From contig JAFDXX010000023.1 in NCBI GenBank assembly GCA_018267705.1, positions 301,769 through 365,768 of the forward strand: DNA of 64,000 nt, written 5' to 3'. Every line of letters starts with the position of its first letter. The stretch's first letter is position 1. The DNA is from Bacteroidota bacterium (GTDB taxonomy: Bacteria; Bacteroidota; Bacteroidia; Chitinophagales; Chitinophagaceae). The position numbers and the translations under genes were made by a program. Below are positions 43,572 to 51,787 of the stretch, in pieces. The notes under the pieces were generated by a model. It searched no databases and was not told the origin of the DNA. It worked only from the letters and a program-made list of their open reading frames with translations.

Positions 43572-46034
43572 TTATCCGTTAATAAAAGTGATATGCCATT
43601 TAATACGATTGTTGTGGCGGGCTTCCTGCTTTTTTAAAAATAATAAAGTATAATATTTTCCGGCAGCCCATGTATCAATAAATGTATCGTAATATTTACT
43701 ACCCGGGTTTCCGCTTTGCCCGCCCGGATACACAGCATAAGCTTCAATTTTATCGGTTAATTGCACTACCATCCGCCAACTCGGGCCATGTTCAGATTTG
43801 GTTGCGTTTATTATATTCTCTCCGCCACCAATAGGCAAATGCAGTCTGCTTAATGCGGGTAGTTTTAGTAAATGATTTACGCGTGTGTCTTTATATTTTC
43901 CCCATTCTAATTTGTTATCTTTTTCAAGATTGGTAAATGTTTTAGTGGCTTTTTGAAATGCAGTTAAAACAACATCGTGTAAGGTTTCTACTTTATTGGG
44001 TGTTAAAATATTATCGGCAAATGCATAGTTACTATCTTTTAACACTGCTTCTAATAAAGTGGATTGTTCAGGCCAATACATAGGTAGTTTGGCTTTACTG
44101 TATTCATCAGCATAAACTTCGGTGTACACGCTATCCCACCATATTTTAAACACGGTTGAACCTTGTTCGTTAATATCTGCTCGTAAATTCCATGATTTAA
44201 AAATATTCAAATATTTTTTTTCTTTATCATTCAGTTTGGTTTCATCAATATATTTTAAAAGAACCGGTTTTGCCGTTGCTGCAAATACATTATAATTGTC
44301 TGTTTGCAATGCTTCCATATCGGCAGGTGTAATATTGTTCATTACAGATAAACGTTTATTTATTTCAATACCTCTGTATAATGGGAAATTTCCGTTTCTA
44401 CCTAAATAATATGGGTAAGTAGAATCTACTGACATTTGATTGGCACTGCTAACAAACCCTCTGGCAGGGTTGGTCATTTGCGGGTTTTCTTTAATATCTA
44501 TAAATCCTTGCCACATATAGCTACTATCGGTTCCGGGCATTACAAAGTCTCCTTGTCTTTTCCATTTTGCAGGGAATTTTCCTTGTTGGCGAATGGCAAT
44601 ATCACCATTATTACAAGCAAATACAAAGTTTTGTCCGGGGCATTCAAATGTTGAAATAGCTTCAACATAATCTAAATAATTTTTGCTTCGGTTAAGTTTA
44701 TAAAAAGTAAGCAATTCGTTACTTGCATCGTGTGCTGTCCATCTTAGTGCATAATATTTTCCGTCTTTATTATTGCTTTGAAATTTTTTATCATACATCA
44801 CAGGTCCGAAAACAGTCATAGCTAATAATTCTACATCATCGGGTTTCCCTTTAACTTTTATTACTTCTCTTCTAAATTGTGTTTTAACCCATGCATTGTT
44901 AAACCAATATTCTTGCATGGTACTATCTTTAAATTTTATTTCATAGAAATCTTTTACATCTCTGCCTGCATTGGTTTCTCCCCACGCACAGCTATCATTA
45001 AAACCAATAGGTATTGCCGGTGTGCCCGGAAAAGACACACCATAAGCACTATAAGTTGGTGTGGTTATTTGCATTTCAAACCATAGTGAAGGCAGATTTA
45101 AACCTAAATGAGGATCATTACACAAAATAGGTTTACCACTTTTTGTTTTGCTACCTGCAACTGCCCAATTATTGCTACCATTATCTTTATCGGGAATGAT
45201 AGGTGGAATAGCTGCTATAATATCATTTGTTTTATTGAAGTATAAAGAATCTATGCTTTTGGGAAAAGAAACATTAATACCCGCTTTTTCAAAAACAGTT
45301 CCTTTTGGAATGATGGGGTCTAAAGAATCAGCAACGGTAGGAAATAATTTTTTATAAGTATCCCACCCAAAGAAATTTTTAGTGTTGGTCATTCCCAAAT
45401 CTGCATCACCTTGTCCTGATAAATCAAAACTCATAAACTTTAAAAACAATGCTGTTTTTAGGTTAGTCCACTCTTCGGGTTTATAATCTAATAATTTGTA
45501 TTCTAAAGGGATATCGTTTTCATTCAAATTATTAATATAACTATTTACGCCTGCAGTATAAGCATCTAATGCGTTTTTGGTATCAGCATTTGCCTCTGCA
45601 GCTTTTAAAGAATTTTCTGCAGCATAAACCATTCCTAATCTTCTAAAATATTTATCGGTATTTAGTCTGCTTTCTCCTACTATTTCACTTAATCTTCCGG
45701 CTGCCACATAAGTTTCAAATTCCATTTGCCATAAGCGAAATTTTGCATGTAAATATCCTTGTATAAAATAAGCGTCATAATCATTCTCGGCATATACATG
45801 TGGTATTAATCTATCATCAAAATATACTTCTGCTCCGGCTTTTAGCCCATGTAGTTTAATATCTTCATCAAATGAAACATCGGTGGGTTCTGCATTTTTC
45901 CAAAAACCTTTTTGTGGAGATAAGAAATAGCCTAATCTAGGTGTTTTGCTGCCTCCAACAGGTAATTGGGTATTTAATGTAATAATTAATGCAGTAGTTA
46001 ATGTTGCAGCAATAATTGCGGGAACAATTTTCAT
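43572..46034 (-). CDS. Penicillin-acylase-family Ntn hydrolase
   Basis: An 820-residue precursor with an N-terminal hydrophobic leader, an alpha chain, a spacer and a beta chain. The probable N-terminal nucleophile is S287 (GSNNWAV), the residue exposed when such precursors cut themselves. CNDPHLGLNLPSLWFEM and TNAGRDVKDFYEIKF follow as in the family. Members hydrolyse amides such as penicillin G, cephalosporin precursors or acyl-homoserine lactones; the natural substrate cannot be told from sequence. The protein is expected in the periplasm. Length is typical. It is the first gene of a possible pair with the small membrane protein. Confidence 0.92.
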   Translation of the reverse strand: MKIVPAIIAATLTTALIITLNTQLPVGGSKTPRLGYFLSPQKGFWKNAEPTDVSFDEDIKLHGLKAGAEVYFDDRLIPHVYAENDYDAYFIQGYLHAKFRLWQMEFETYVAAGRLSEIVGESRLNTDKYFRRLGMVYAAENSLKAAEANADTKNALDAYTAGVNSYINNLNENDIPLEYKLLDYKPEEWTNLKTALFLKFMSFDLSGQGDADLGMTNTKNFFGWDTYKKLFPTVADSLDPIIPKGTVFEKAGINVSFPKSIDSLYFNKTNDIIAAIPPIIPDKDNGSNNWAVAGSKTKSGKPILCNDPHLGLNLPSLWFEMQITTPTYSAYGVSFPGTPAIPIGFNDSCAWGETNAGRDVKDFYEIKFKDSTMQEYWFNNAWVKTQFRREVIKVKGKPDDVELLAMTVFGPVMYDKKFQSNNKDGKYYALRWTAHDASNELLTFYKLNRSKNYLDYVEAISTFECPGQNFVFACNNGDIAIRQQGKFPAKWKRQGDFVMPGTDSSYMWQGFIDIKENPQMTNPARGFVSSANQMSVDSTYPYYLGRNGNFPLYRGIEINKRLSVMNNITPADMEALQTDNYNVFAATAKPVLLKYIDETKLNDKEKKYLNIFKSWNLRADINEQGSTVFKIWWDSVYTEVYADEYSKAKLPMYWPEQSTLLEAVLKDSNYAFADNILTPNKVETLHDVVLTAFQKATKTFTNLEKDNKLEWGKYKDTRVNHLLKLPALSRLHLPIGGGENIINATKSEHGPSWRMVVQLTDKIEAYAVYPGGQSGNPGSKYYDTFIDTWAAGKYYTLLFLKKQEARHNNRIKWHITFING

Positions 46035-46143
46035 AGCAATGTTTTAGAGTAATGAAAATAAGAAATTTCTTGATGTAAGTTACTGTTTATAAAATATGAA
46101 TTGAAATACCAATAGCAAACGAATTAGTTTTTCTTTCAATTTT

Positions 46144-46827
46144 TTAGTTGCTGCTTCGTTCATTTACCCAATTAAGAACAATATTTAATTGTTCTTCACG
46201 AGTTAAATGTGTGTTGTCTAATAACACCGCATCCTCTGCTTGACGTAAGGGGCTAATGGCTCTTGTACTATCAATATGATCTCGGCTAATTAGGTTTTGT
46301 TTTACTTCCTCAAAACTTATGGCAGTATTTCCTTTATCATGCAGTTCTTTTAAGCGTCTTTCAACGCGTGTATTTATATCGGCAGTTACAAAAATTTTTA
46401 ATTCGGCATTAGGAAAAACAGTTGTACCAATATCTCTTCCATCCATTACAATACCCTTAGATATTCCCATTTGTTGCTGTTGTGCAACTGCAAAAGTTCT
46501 TACTTCTTCTATTGCAGCAACTACACTCACATACTCGCTTACTCGCATTTCTCTTATAGCTGTTTCAACATTTTCATTATTCAGCAAAATATCGCTTTTC
46601 CCTTCTACTTCGTTATACACAAAATTTAAGTGAATATTGTTTAATGCAGCAGCTACAGAATTATTATCGGCTAGGTTAACATTATTGTTTAAAAAATATA
46701 ATGCAATAGCTCTGTACATTGCACCACTATCAATAAAAATATAATTTAATTTTTTAGCTAATTGTTTAGCCATAGTACTTTTTCCACAACTGGAGTATCC
46801 ATCAATTGCAATAACAATTTTATTCAT
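46144..46827 (-). CDS. cmk: Cytidylate kinase
   Basis: A 227-residue P-loop kinase with GYSSCGKST at about 11-19, the CMP-binding region FIDSGAMYRAIA, VMDGRDIGTTVFPNAELKIFVTA, and RDHIDSTRAISPL. It phosphorylates CMP and dCMP for nucleic acid synthesis. It is a single gene, divergent from the kinase/LytTR operon, with 206 bp between them that hold the LytTR-type repeats and promoter of that operon. Confidence 0.95.
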   Translation of the reverse strand: MNKIVIAIDGYSSCGKSTMAKQLAKKLNYIFIDSGAMYRAIALYFLNNNVNLADNNSVAAALNNIHLNFVYNEVEGKSDILLNNENVETAIREMRVSEYVSVVAAIEEVRTFAVAQQQQMGISKGIVMDGRDIGTTVFPNAELKIFVTADINTRVERRLKELHDKGNTAISFEEVKQNLISRDHIDSTRAISPLRQAEDAVLLDNTHLTREEQLNIVLNWVNERSSN

Positions 46828-46952
46828 GTCGCAAATGTGTATGAAAAAAGCAAAAAAATGAAATATTAATTTTTACGTTTTACATTAAAGAATATTAACT
46901 TTAAAAACCAACAGAAGTTTTTGTAAAATGTAAGATATTAATAAGCATTTTC

Positions 46953-46979
46953 TTCACCGATTAAACAACTTTATTCGCC
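46953..46979 (+). promoter_or_regulatory. Predicted LytTR binding site: two direct repeats 21 bp apart, with downstream -7 element
   Basis: TTCACC at 46953-46958 and TTCGCC at 46974-46979 are in direct orientation with a 21-bp period, the geometry known for LytTR regulators such as AgrA. A second pair with the same order, spacing and A/G difference lies at 49670-49696 next to the regulator gene. A near-consensus -7 element (TAGTTTCG, 47011-47018) follows 31 bp after the second repeat, and the ATG of the operon is at 47034. Confidence 0.6.
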
Positions 46980-47033
46980 AAAAACATAACTTATTTTATA
47001 GTATAACAAATAGTTTCGTATAAACCTATAAAC

Positions 47034-47822
47034 ATGAGAAAACTAGTACTGGTTTTAATGGCCGTTTTTTCGTTTGCAATAATTAATAGTGTAAAAGCAA
47101 ATAATAAATTTTTTTATATTGATACTACTCATGAAGTAGATGGTAATATTAAAGAATGGAAAGATTCTTCATTTATTAAAGATGCTGCAACCAACATTAG
47201 TTACGCCATTGCTAATACCGGCAGTCAATTATACGTTGCACTTAAATGTACCGATCAACGCATTCAGGTAAAAATAATGCAATTAGGTATGCAAATGTAT
47301 ATTAATGAAAAAGGTAAACACAGAGAAAGCATGGGCATTGGTTTTCCTATTAAAAATAGCAATGAAGGGGCTTCACAACAAAGCGGACGTAATCTTGACA
47401 ACGTAAAACACAATCCTCAATCTATACGCCAAATGTTTGCAATGAATTTATTTTCAATGAATCTTTTTGGATTTGATGGGATAGACGATAAAAAGCAAGG
47501 GTTAAGTATTGAAGGCAGTGTAAATATTGCTTTTAGTTGGGATGATAATAATGTTATGTATATTGAATACGGAATTCCTCTTTCATACATTAACAGCAAT
47601 GTAACCGGCTTAAACGGAAAATCAATTGCCATAGGTTGGAAATTAAACGGAATAGAATCACAATCATATACTGTTATGCCAAGTATTGGAGGTGGAGGTA
47701 GAGCCGGACGAGGTGGAGGCGGTAGTAGAGGAGATTTCAATACATCTTCCGGCAACAGAAATAATTTAGAAAACATGATGAAAGAACAAATTTTTTGGGA
47801 CAAATACGATATAAAATTTTAA
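47034..47822 (+). CDS. Exported CBM9-like / Gly-rich protein encoded with a LytS/LytTR pair
   Basis: A 262-residue protein with a signal peptide (to about KANN, residue 24). The start of the mature part, IDTTHEVDGNIKEWKDSSF...SYAIANTGSQLYVALKCTD, resembles CBM9/DOMON-like sandwiches that begin with D-G-x3-E-W. A second strand-rich part (MYIEYGIPLSYI) follows, then a Gly/Arg stretch (GGGGRAGRGGGG at about 222-234) and a conserved-looking tail ending KYDIKF. It is 3 bp from the kinase gene, so it belongs to the same operon. It may be the ligand-binding or the regulated exported component of the system; this is inference. Confidence 0.7.
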   Translation: MRKLVLVLMAVFSFAIINSVKANNKFFYIDTTHEVDGNIKEWKDSSFIKDAATNISYAIANTGSQLYVALKCTDQRIQVKIMQLGMQMYINEKGKHRESMGIGFPIKNSNEGASQQSGRNLDNVKHNPQSIRQMFAMNLFSMNLFGFDGIDDKKQGLSIEGSVNIAFSWDDNNVMYIEYGIPLSYINSNVTGLNGKSIAIGWKLNGIESQSYTVMPSIGGGGRAGRGGGGSRGDFNTSSGNRNNLENMMKEQIFWDKYDIKF

Positions 47823-47825
47823 CCA

Positions 47826-48977
47826 TTGAGAAAAAGTAATAAAATAGTTTTTGCAATAGTACATGTTGCTTTATGGGCTTGCTTTATTGCATTGCCATTT
47901 ATTTTTTTTGCAGACTTTTATAAAGCACTGCCCGGAAGAATTGGGCAAAGAATTATTGTAGGGCATTTAATAGCCACCGGGTTATTAATAATTTTTTATT
48001 ACTTCAACACTTCCATTTTAATACCTAAATTATTATTTAAAGCTAAATGGTGGGCATATGCCGGAATTGTTATATGCTGCTTTGTTGCATTTTTATATGC
48101 CCCTGAATCTTTAGTAAACTTAACCTTAGGTCCAAGAATAGACCCTAAAATGGAATTTAGAGTGGTTCCTAGAGGAAGTGATAGCACAATAAAAAACACT
48201 TTAAATCAACCACAAACCCAAAATAAAAATCAGCAAGATAAAAAATTTAATACCCCTCCATCTCGAAAAATTAATCCTTTTAGATTTTATCCGCCACCAT
48301 ATACAATATTCCTTTTAATATTTGCTATTGGTACATCTATTTCAGTAATGCAGCGATGGCTTCATGCAGAAAGAACAAATCAAGAAATTAGAAATGAAAA
48401 ATTAAATACAGAATTATCCTTTCTAAAATCTCAAGTTAATCCGCATTTTTTCTTCAACACATTAAACAATATTTATTCACTCGCAGTTGTTGGAAGCGAA
48501 CAAACCGCCAATGCAGTTTTAAAACTGGCATCTATCATGCGGTATATTCTTACCGAAACACAAATTGATGAAGTACCACTAGCCAATGAAGTTGAGTTTA
48601 TTAAAAATTTTATAGATCTACAACTTGTAAGATTAACAGATAAAGTGAAAATTAATTTTATATGTGAAGGGTTAATTGAACAAAAAAAAATAGCACCTCT
48701 ATTATTCATTTCTTTTATTGAAAACTCTTTTAAATATGGAGTTAGCACAAAAGAAAAAACCGAAATAAATATTCAATTAAATGCAAAAGAAAAAGAGATT
48801 AACTTTCACATATCAAACACCATTGTTAAAGCAGACAACGGCATACAAGATACTACAGGCATAGGTATTAATAATGTAAAAAGAAGATTAGAATTATTAT
48901 ATCCCGAAAAACACAACCTAATAGTAAAAGAAGAAAACAACCAATTTATTGTTCAATTAAATATTAAAACTACATGA
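47826..48977 (+). CDS. LytS/YpdA-type membrane histidine kinase
   Basis: A 383-residue kinase. Three membrane helices (about 8-30, 44-62, 76-92) and a Pro/Gln-rich extracytoplasmic loop are followed by a fourth helix (159-175). The cytoplasmic part carries the His_kinase motif FLKSQVNPHFFFNTLNNIYSL with H207 and an HATPase domain (FISFIENSFKYGV, GIGINNVKRRLELLY). I accept a TTG start because no ATG occurs before the first membrane helix. The start is 3 bp after the exported gene, and the stop overlaps the regulator start by 4 bp (ATGA). It should phosphorylate the LytTR regulator. Confidence 0.9.
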   Translation: MRKSNKIVFAIVHVALWACFIALPFIFFADFYKALPGRIGQRIIVGHLIATGLLIIFYYFNTSILIPKLLFKAKWWAYAGIVICCFVAFLYAPESLVNLTLGPRIDPKMEFRVVPRGSDSTIKNTLNQPQTQNKNQQDKKFNTPPSRKINPFRFYPPPYTIFLLIFAIGTSISVMQRWLHAERTNQEIRNEKLNTELSFLKSQVNPHFFFNTLNNIYSLAVVGSEQTANAVLKLASIMRYILTETQIDEVPLANEVEFIKNFIDLQLVRLTDKVKINFICEGLIEQKKIAPLLFISFIENSFKYGVSTKEKTEINIQLNAKEKEINFHISNTIVKADNGIQDTTGIGINNVKRRLELLYPEKHNLIVKEENNQFIVQLNIKTT

Positions 48978-49666
48978 TAAAATGTATTGCAGTTGACGAT
49001 GAACCATTGGCATTACAAATTATAAAACAATATTGTGAAAAAATTCCTTTTTTACAACTAGATAAAACATTTACTAATCCCGATGAAGCTTATACTTTTT
49101 TACAACAAAACAGCATAGATTTAATATTTTTAGATATACAAATGCCCGATATAAACGGAGTACAATTTTATAAAAGCCTACCCAATAAACCCTTAGTAAT
49201 TTTTACAACCGCGTTTAAAGATTATGCCGTTGACGGATTTAATGTAGATGCAATAGATTATTTATTAAAACCATTTGAATATAATCGTTTTTTAAAAGCT
49301 GTTTACAAAGCAAAAGAATACTTAGAATTCCTCTCATCCCAAGAAATGCAATTAAGCTCTATCTATGTAAAAGTGAATTATGAAATGATGAAGATTAATT
49401 TAAAAGACATTGATTTAGTAGAAGCATTAGACGATTATATTAAGATTCACATTAAACCAATGCCGGTATTAACTTTAATGACCTTAAAATCAATGCAAGA
49501 AAAACTTCCTACAAAAGAATTTGTAAGAGTACATCGGTCATATATCATCCCTATTCAAAAAATAGAAAAATTCAGTAAGAATAAAATTATTGTAGCAGGA
49601 AAAGAAATTCCTATTGGCAGTAGTTATGCAGATATTTATGATAAATTAATATCTCTTTCGCAATAA
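48974..49666 (+). CDS. LytTR-family response regulator
   Basis: A 230-residue regulator with a receiver domain (VDDEPLA at 7-13, phospho-acceptor D54 in FLDIQMPDINGV, Lys of DYLLKPF near 97) and a C-terminal LytTR DNA-binding domain (about 125-228, YVKVNYEMMKINLKDIDLVEALDDYIKI...FVRVHRSYIIPI). It is coupled to the kinase by a 4-bp overlap. The 21-bp-spaced repeats at 46953-46979 and 49667-49702 are its probable targets; if so it controls its own operon and something just downstream. Confidence 0.95.
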   Translation: MIKCIAVDDEPLALQIIKQYCEKIPFLQLDKTFTNPDEAYTFLQQNSIDLIFLDIQMPDINGVQFYKSLPNKPLVIFTTAFKDYAVDGFNVDAIDYLLKPFEYNRFLKAVYKAKEYLEFLSSQEMQLSSIYVKVNYEMMKINLKDIDLVEALDDYIKIHIKPMPVLTLMTLKSMQEKLPTKEFVRVHRSYIIPIQKIEKFSKNKIIVAGKEIPIGSSYADIYDKLISLSQ

Positions 49667-49702
49667 TCATTCACCTATACTTTTCGCTCATTCGCCTATA
49701 CT
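49667..49702 (+). promoter_or_regulatory. Second predicted LytTR site: 14-bp direct repeats 21 bp apart
   Basis: TCATTCACCTATAC (49667-49680) and TCATTCGCCTATAC (49688-49701) differ at one base and repeat with a period of 21 bp. They begin at the first base after the regulator's stop codon. The shared TTCRCC core and spacing match the site before the operon at 46953-46979. No strong TAnnTTTG element follows, only AT-rich sequence around 49722-49735. Confidence 0.6.
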
Positions 49703-49796
49703 ATTTTAAGCATATTTTAAGTAGTTAGATATTTACAACGTTGCTTGTTAAGGTTAAGTTTTTTTGTAAATTTTTCATGCAGGGTTACATTTCAAG

Positions 49797-49840
49797 GGTA
49801 TTGCCAATTGTTCTCAATTAAGCAATACCTTTTGATTTTT
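49797..49840 (+). terminator. Terminator hairpin before the ALDH gene; end of the regulator transcript or of a small RNA
   Basis: GGTATTGC (49797-49804) pairs with GCAATACC (49822-49829), and inside it AATTG pairs with CAATT around a TTCT loop. T-rich sequence (TTTTGATTTTT) follows. It lies 130 bp after the regulator gene and 26 bp before the ALDH ATG, so it may end the LytTR operon, end a short RNA starting near 49735-49745, or attenuate the ALDH gene. Confidence 0.7.
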
Positions 49841-49865
49841 AATTACATTGCAAAAAAATAAACCA

Positions 49866-51371
49866 ATGAAATTTTTAGAAGAATTAAATATCCAAACACA
49901 TCAACAAGGTACTTCAACAGGCAATAATTGGTTGCCAACAAATACAGAAACAATTACTAGCTACTCTCCTGTTAATAATTCCGTTATAGGCTCTGTTACA
50001 GTTACCAATCAAAACGCATACAATAAAGTTATTCAACAAGCCCAATTAGCTTTTAAAGAGTGGCGTAATTGGCCTGCACCCAAACGCGGAGAAATTGTTC
50101 GGCAAATTGGCGATGCTTTAAGAAACAAAAAACAAGCATTAGGGCAATTAGTAAGTTACGAAATGGGTAAAAGTTTGCAAGAAGGTTATGGTGAAGTACA
50201 AGAAATGATTGATATCTGCGATTTTGCCGTTGGCCTATCAAGACAACTATATGGTTTAACCATACATAGCGAAAGGCCCCAACATAAAATGTACGAACAA
50301 TGGCATCCATTAGGTATTGTAGGCATTATTTCAGCATTTAATTTTCCTGTTGCCGTTTGGAGTTGGAATGCAGCCTTAGCATGGATTTGCGGCAATATTT
50401 GTATTTGGAAACCAAGTGAAAAAACACCACTATGTTCTATTGCCGTTCAGCATATTGTAAATGAAGTGTTTCAAAAAAATAATGTTCCGGAAGGTGTTAG
50501 TTGTTTAGTACAAGGAGGAAAAGAAATTGGAGAATGGTTAAGTAACGATGTAAATATAGCCTTAATAAGTGCCACAGGCAGTACCCGCATGGGCAAAGCC
50601 GTAAGTACAGCAGTAGCTGCACGTTTAGGGAAATCTATTTTAGAATTAGGTGGCAATAATGCCATTATTATATCACAACACGCCGATATAAATATGGCTT
50701 TAATAGGAAGTTTATTTGGTGCAGTAGGTACAGCAGGCCAACGCTGCACTACAACAAGAAGACTAATTATTCATGAAAGTATATATGAAAATTTCAAACA
50801 AAAACTTATAAATGCATATGCACAAATAAAAATTGGCAATCCATTAGATGCCAATAATCATGTAGGCCCATTAATAGATTCAGATGCTGTAAAAATGTAT
50901 TTACATGCTATAGAACAATGCAAACAACAAGGTGGCAATTTTATTGTTGAAGGAAAACAAATTGAAGGCTGTTATGTGCAACCATGCATTGCCGAAGTAA
51001 CTAACGAATTACAAATTGTGCAGCACGAAACCTTTGCTCCTATTTTATATATCATGAAATATAAAACAATAAATGAAGCAATTGCTATGCAGAATAATGT
51101 ACCACAAGGTTTATCATCTTCCATATTTACTTTAAACATGCGTGAGGCAGAATATTTTTTATCGCATGGTGGAAGCGATTGTGGAATTGCCAATGTAAAT
51201 ATTGGCACAAGTGGTGCCGAAATTGGCGGTGCATTTGGTGGAGAGAAAGAAACAGGCGGCGGAAGAGAAAGTGGTAGCGATGCTTGGAAATCGTACATGC
51301 GTAGGCAAACCAATACTATTAATTGGGGCGATTCCTTACCATTGGCTCAAGGTATTCAATTTAATATTTAA
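49866..51371 (+). CDS. ALDH7-family aldehyde dehydrogenase (aminoadipate semialdehyde type)
   Basis: A 501-residue NAD-dependent dehydrogenase. With the ATG at 49866 as residue 1, the general base is E260 in LELGGNNAI and the nucleophile is C294 in GTAGQRCTTTRRL; the ELGGNNA motif and GGAFGGEKETGGGRESGSDAWK at the C-terminus are typical of the ALDH7/AmaB group, which oxidises alpha-aminoadipate semialdehyde in lysine breakdown. An upstream in-frame TTG at 49848 would place the start closer to the hairpin and add six residues; I prefer the ATG. Lysine-pathway neighbours are not evident. The ParB-like gene follows 7 bp later. Confidence 0.92.
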   Translation: MKFLEELNIQTHQQGTSTGNNWLPTNTETITSYSPVNNSVIGSVTVTNQNAYNKVIQQAQLAFKEWRNWPAPKRGEIVRQIGDALRNKKQALGQLVSYEMGKSLQEGYGEVQEMIDICDFAVGLSRQLYGLTIHSERPQHKMYEQWHPLGIVGIISAFNFPVAVWSWNAALAWICGNICIWKPSEKTPLCSIAVQHIVNEVFQKNNVPEGVSCLVQGGKEIGEWLSNDVNIALISATGSTRMGKAVSTAVAARLGKSILELGGNNAIIISQHADINMALIGSLFGAVGTAGQRCTTTRRLIIHESIYENFKQKLINAYAQIKIGNPLDANNHVGPLIDSDAVKMYLHAIEQCKQQGGNFIVEGKQIEGCYVQPCIAEVTNELQIVQHETFAPILYIMKYKTINEAIAMQNNVPQGLSSSIFTLNMREAEYFLSHGGSDCGIANVNIGTSGAEIGGAFGGEKETGGGRESGSDAWKSYMRRQTNTINWGDSLPLAQGIQFNI

Positions 51372-51378
51372 TTAATAT

Positions 51379-51750
51379 ATGAAAAAAATTACTGAAATTA
51401 AATGGCTAACCAGTCCAGATAAACATGATTATCCTGCAGCAGCATCTTATCTAAATCTTATTTTCCAAAATAAAGAAGTAAAACAATTGGTTGCAAAACT
51501 AAAAAAAGCTCCAGTTACAGAATTTAAAGCAAAAGATATTTTCAGAGCATCACGTTTATCGTTATTAGGCATCAGCAATTATCATGTTGAAAAAGATAGA
51601 AATAAAATAAAAAAAGGCATAAAACTTTCTCCCATACTTTTAGTAAGAGATGTACAAAATAAGTCTGTAATTATTGCTGATGGGTATCATAGAATGTGTG
51701 CTATCTATTCATTTAATGAAGATATTTCAATTAAATGCAAAATTGTTTGA
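51379..51750 (+). CDS. Single-domain ParB-like nuclease-fold protein
   Basis: A 123-residue protein whose second half resembles the ParB/Srx N-terminal domain: KIKKGIKLSPILLVRD then VIIADGYHRMCAIYSFNE, where the DGxHR motif is the family hallmark. The N-terminal part has a helix-rich stretch (ASYLNLIFQNKEVKQLVAKLKK). It lacks the helix-turn-helix of true ParB. The fold is found in CTP-binding partition proteins, sulfiredoxin and assorted enzymes; its role here is unknown. It is close behind the ALDH7 gene (7 bp), so co-transcribed. A toxin or regulator cannot be excluded. Confidence 0.7.
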   Translation: MKKITEIKWLTSPDKHDYPAAASYLNLIFQNKEVKQLVAKLKKAPVTEFKAKDIFRASRLSLLGISNYHVEKDRNKIKKGIKLSPILLVRDVQNKSVIIADGYHRMCAIYSFNEDISIKCKIV

Positions 51751-51787
51751 AGCATTTTAACCAATAAAGAAATATAAAATATAATAC

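Noticed and set aside
49667..49702. Short direct repeats read as a CRISPR fragment
   Set aside because: Only two 14-bp units with a 7-bp gap, no cas genes, and the same arrangement recurs before the LytTR operon, so a regulator site explains it better.
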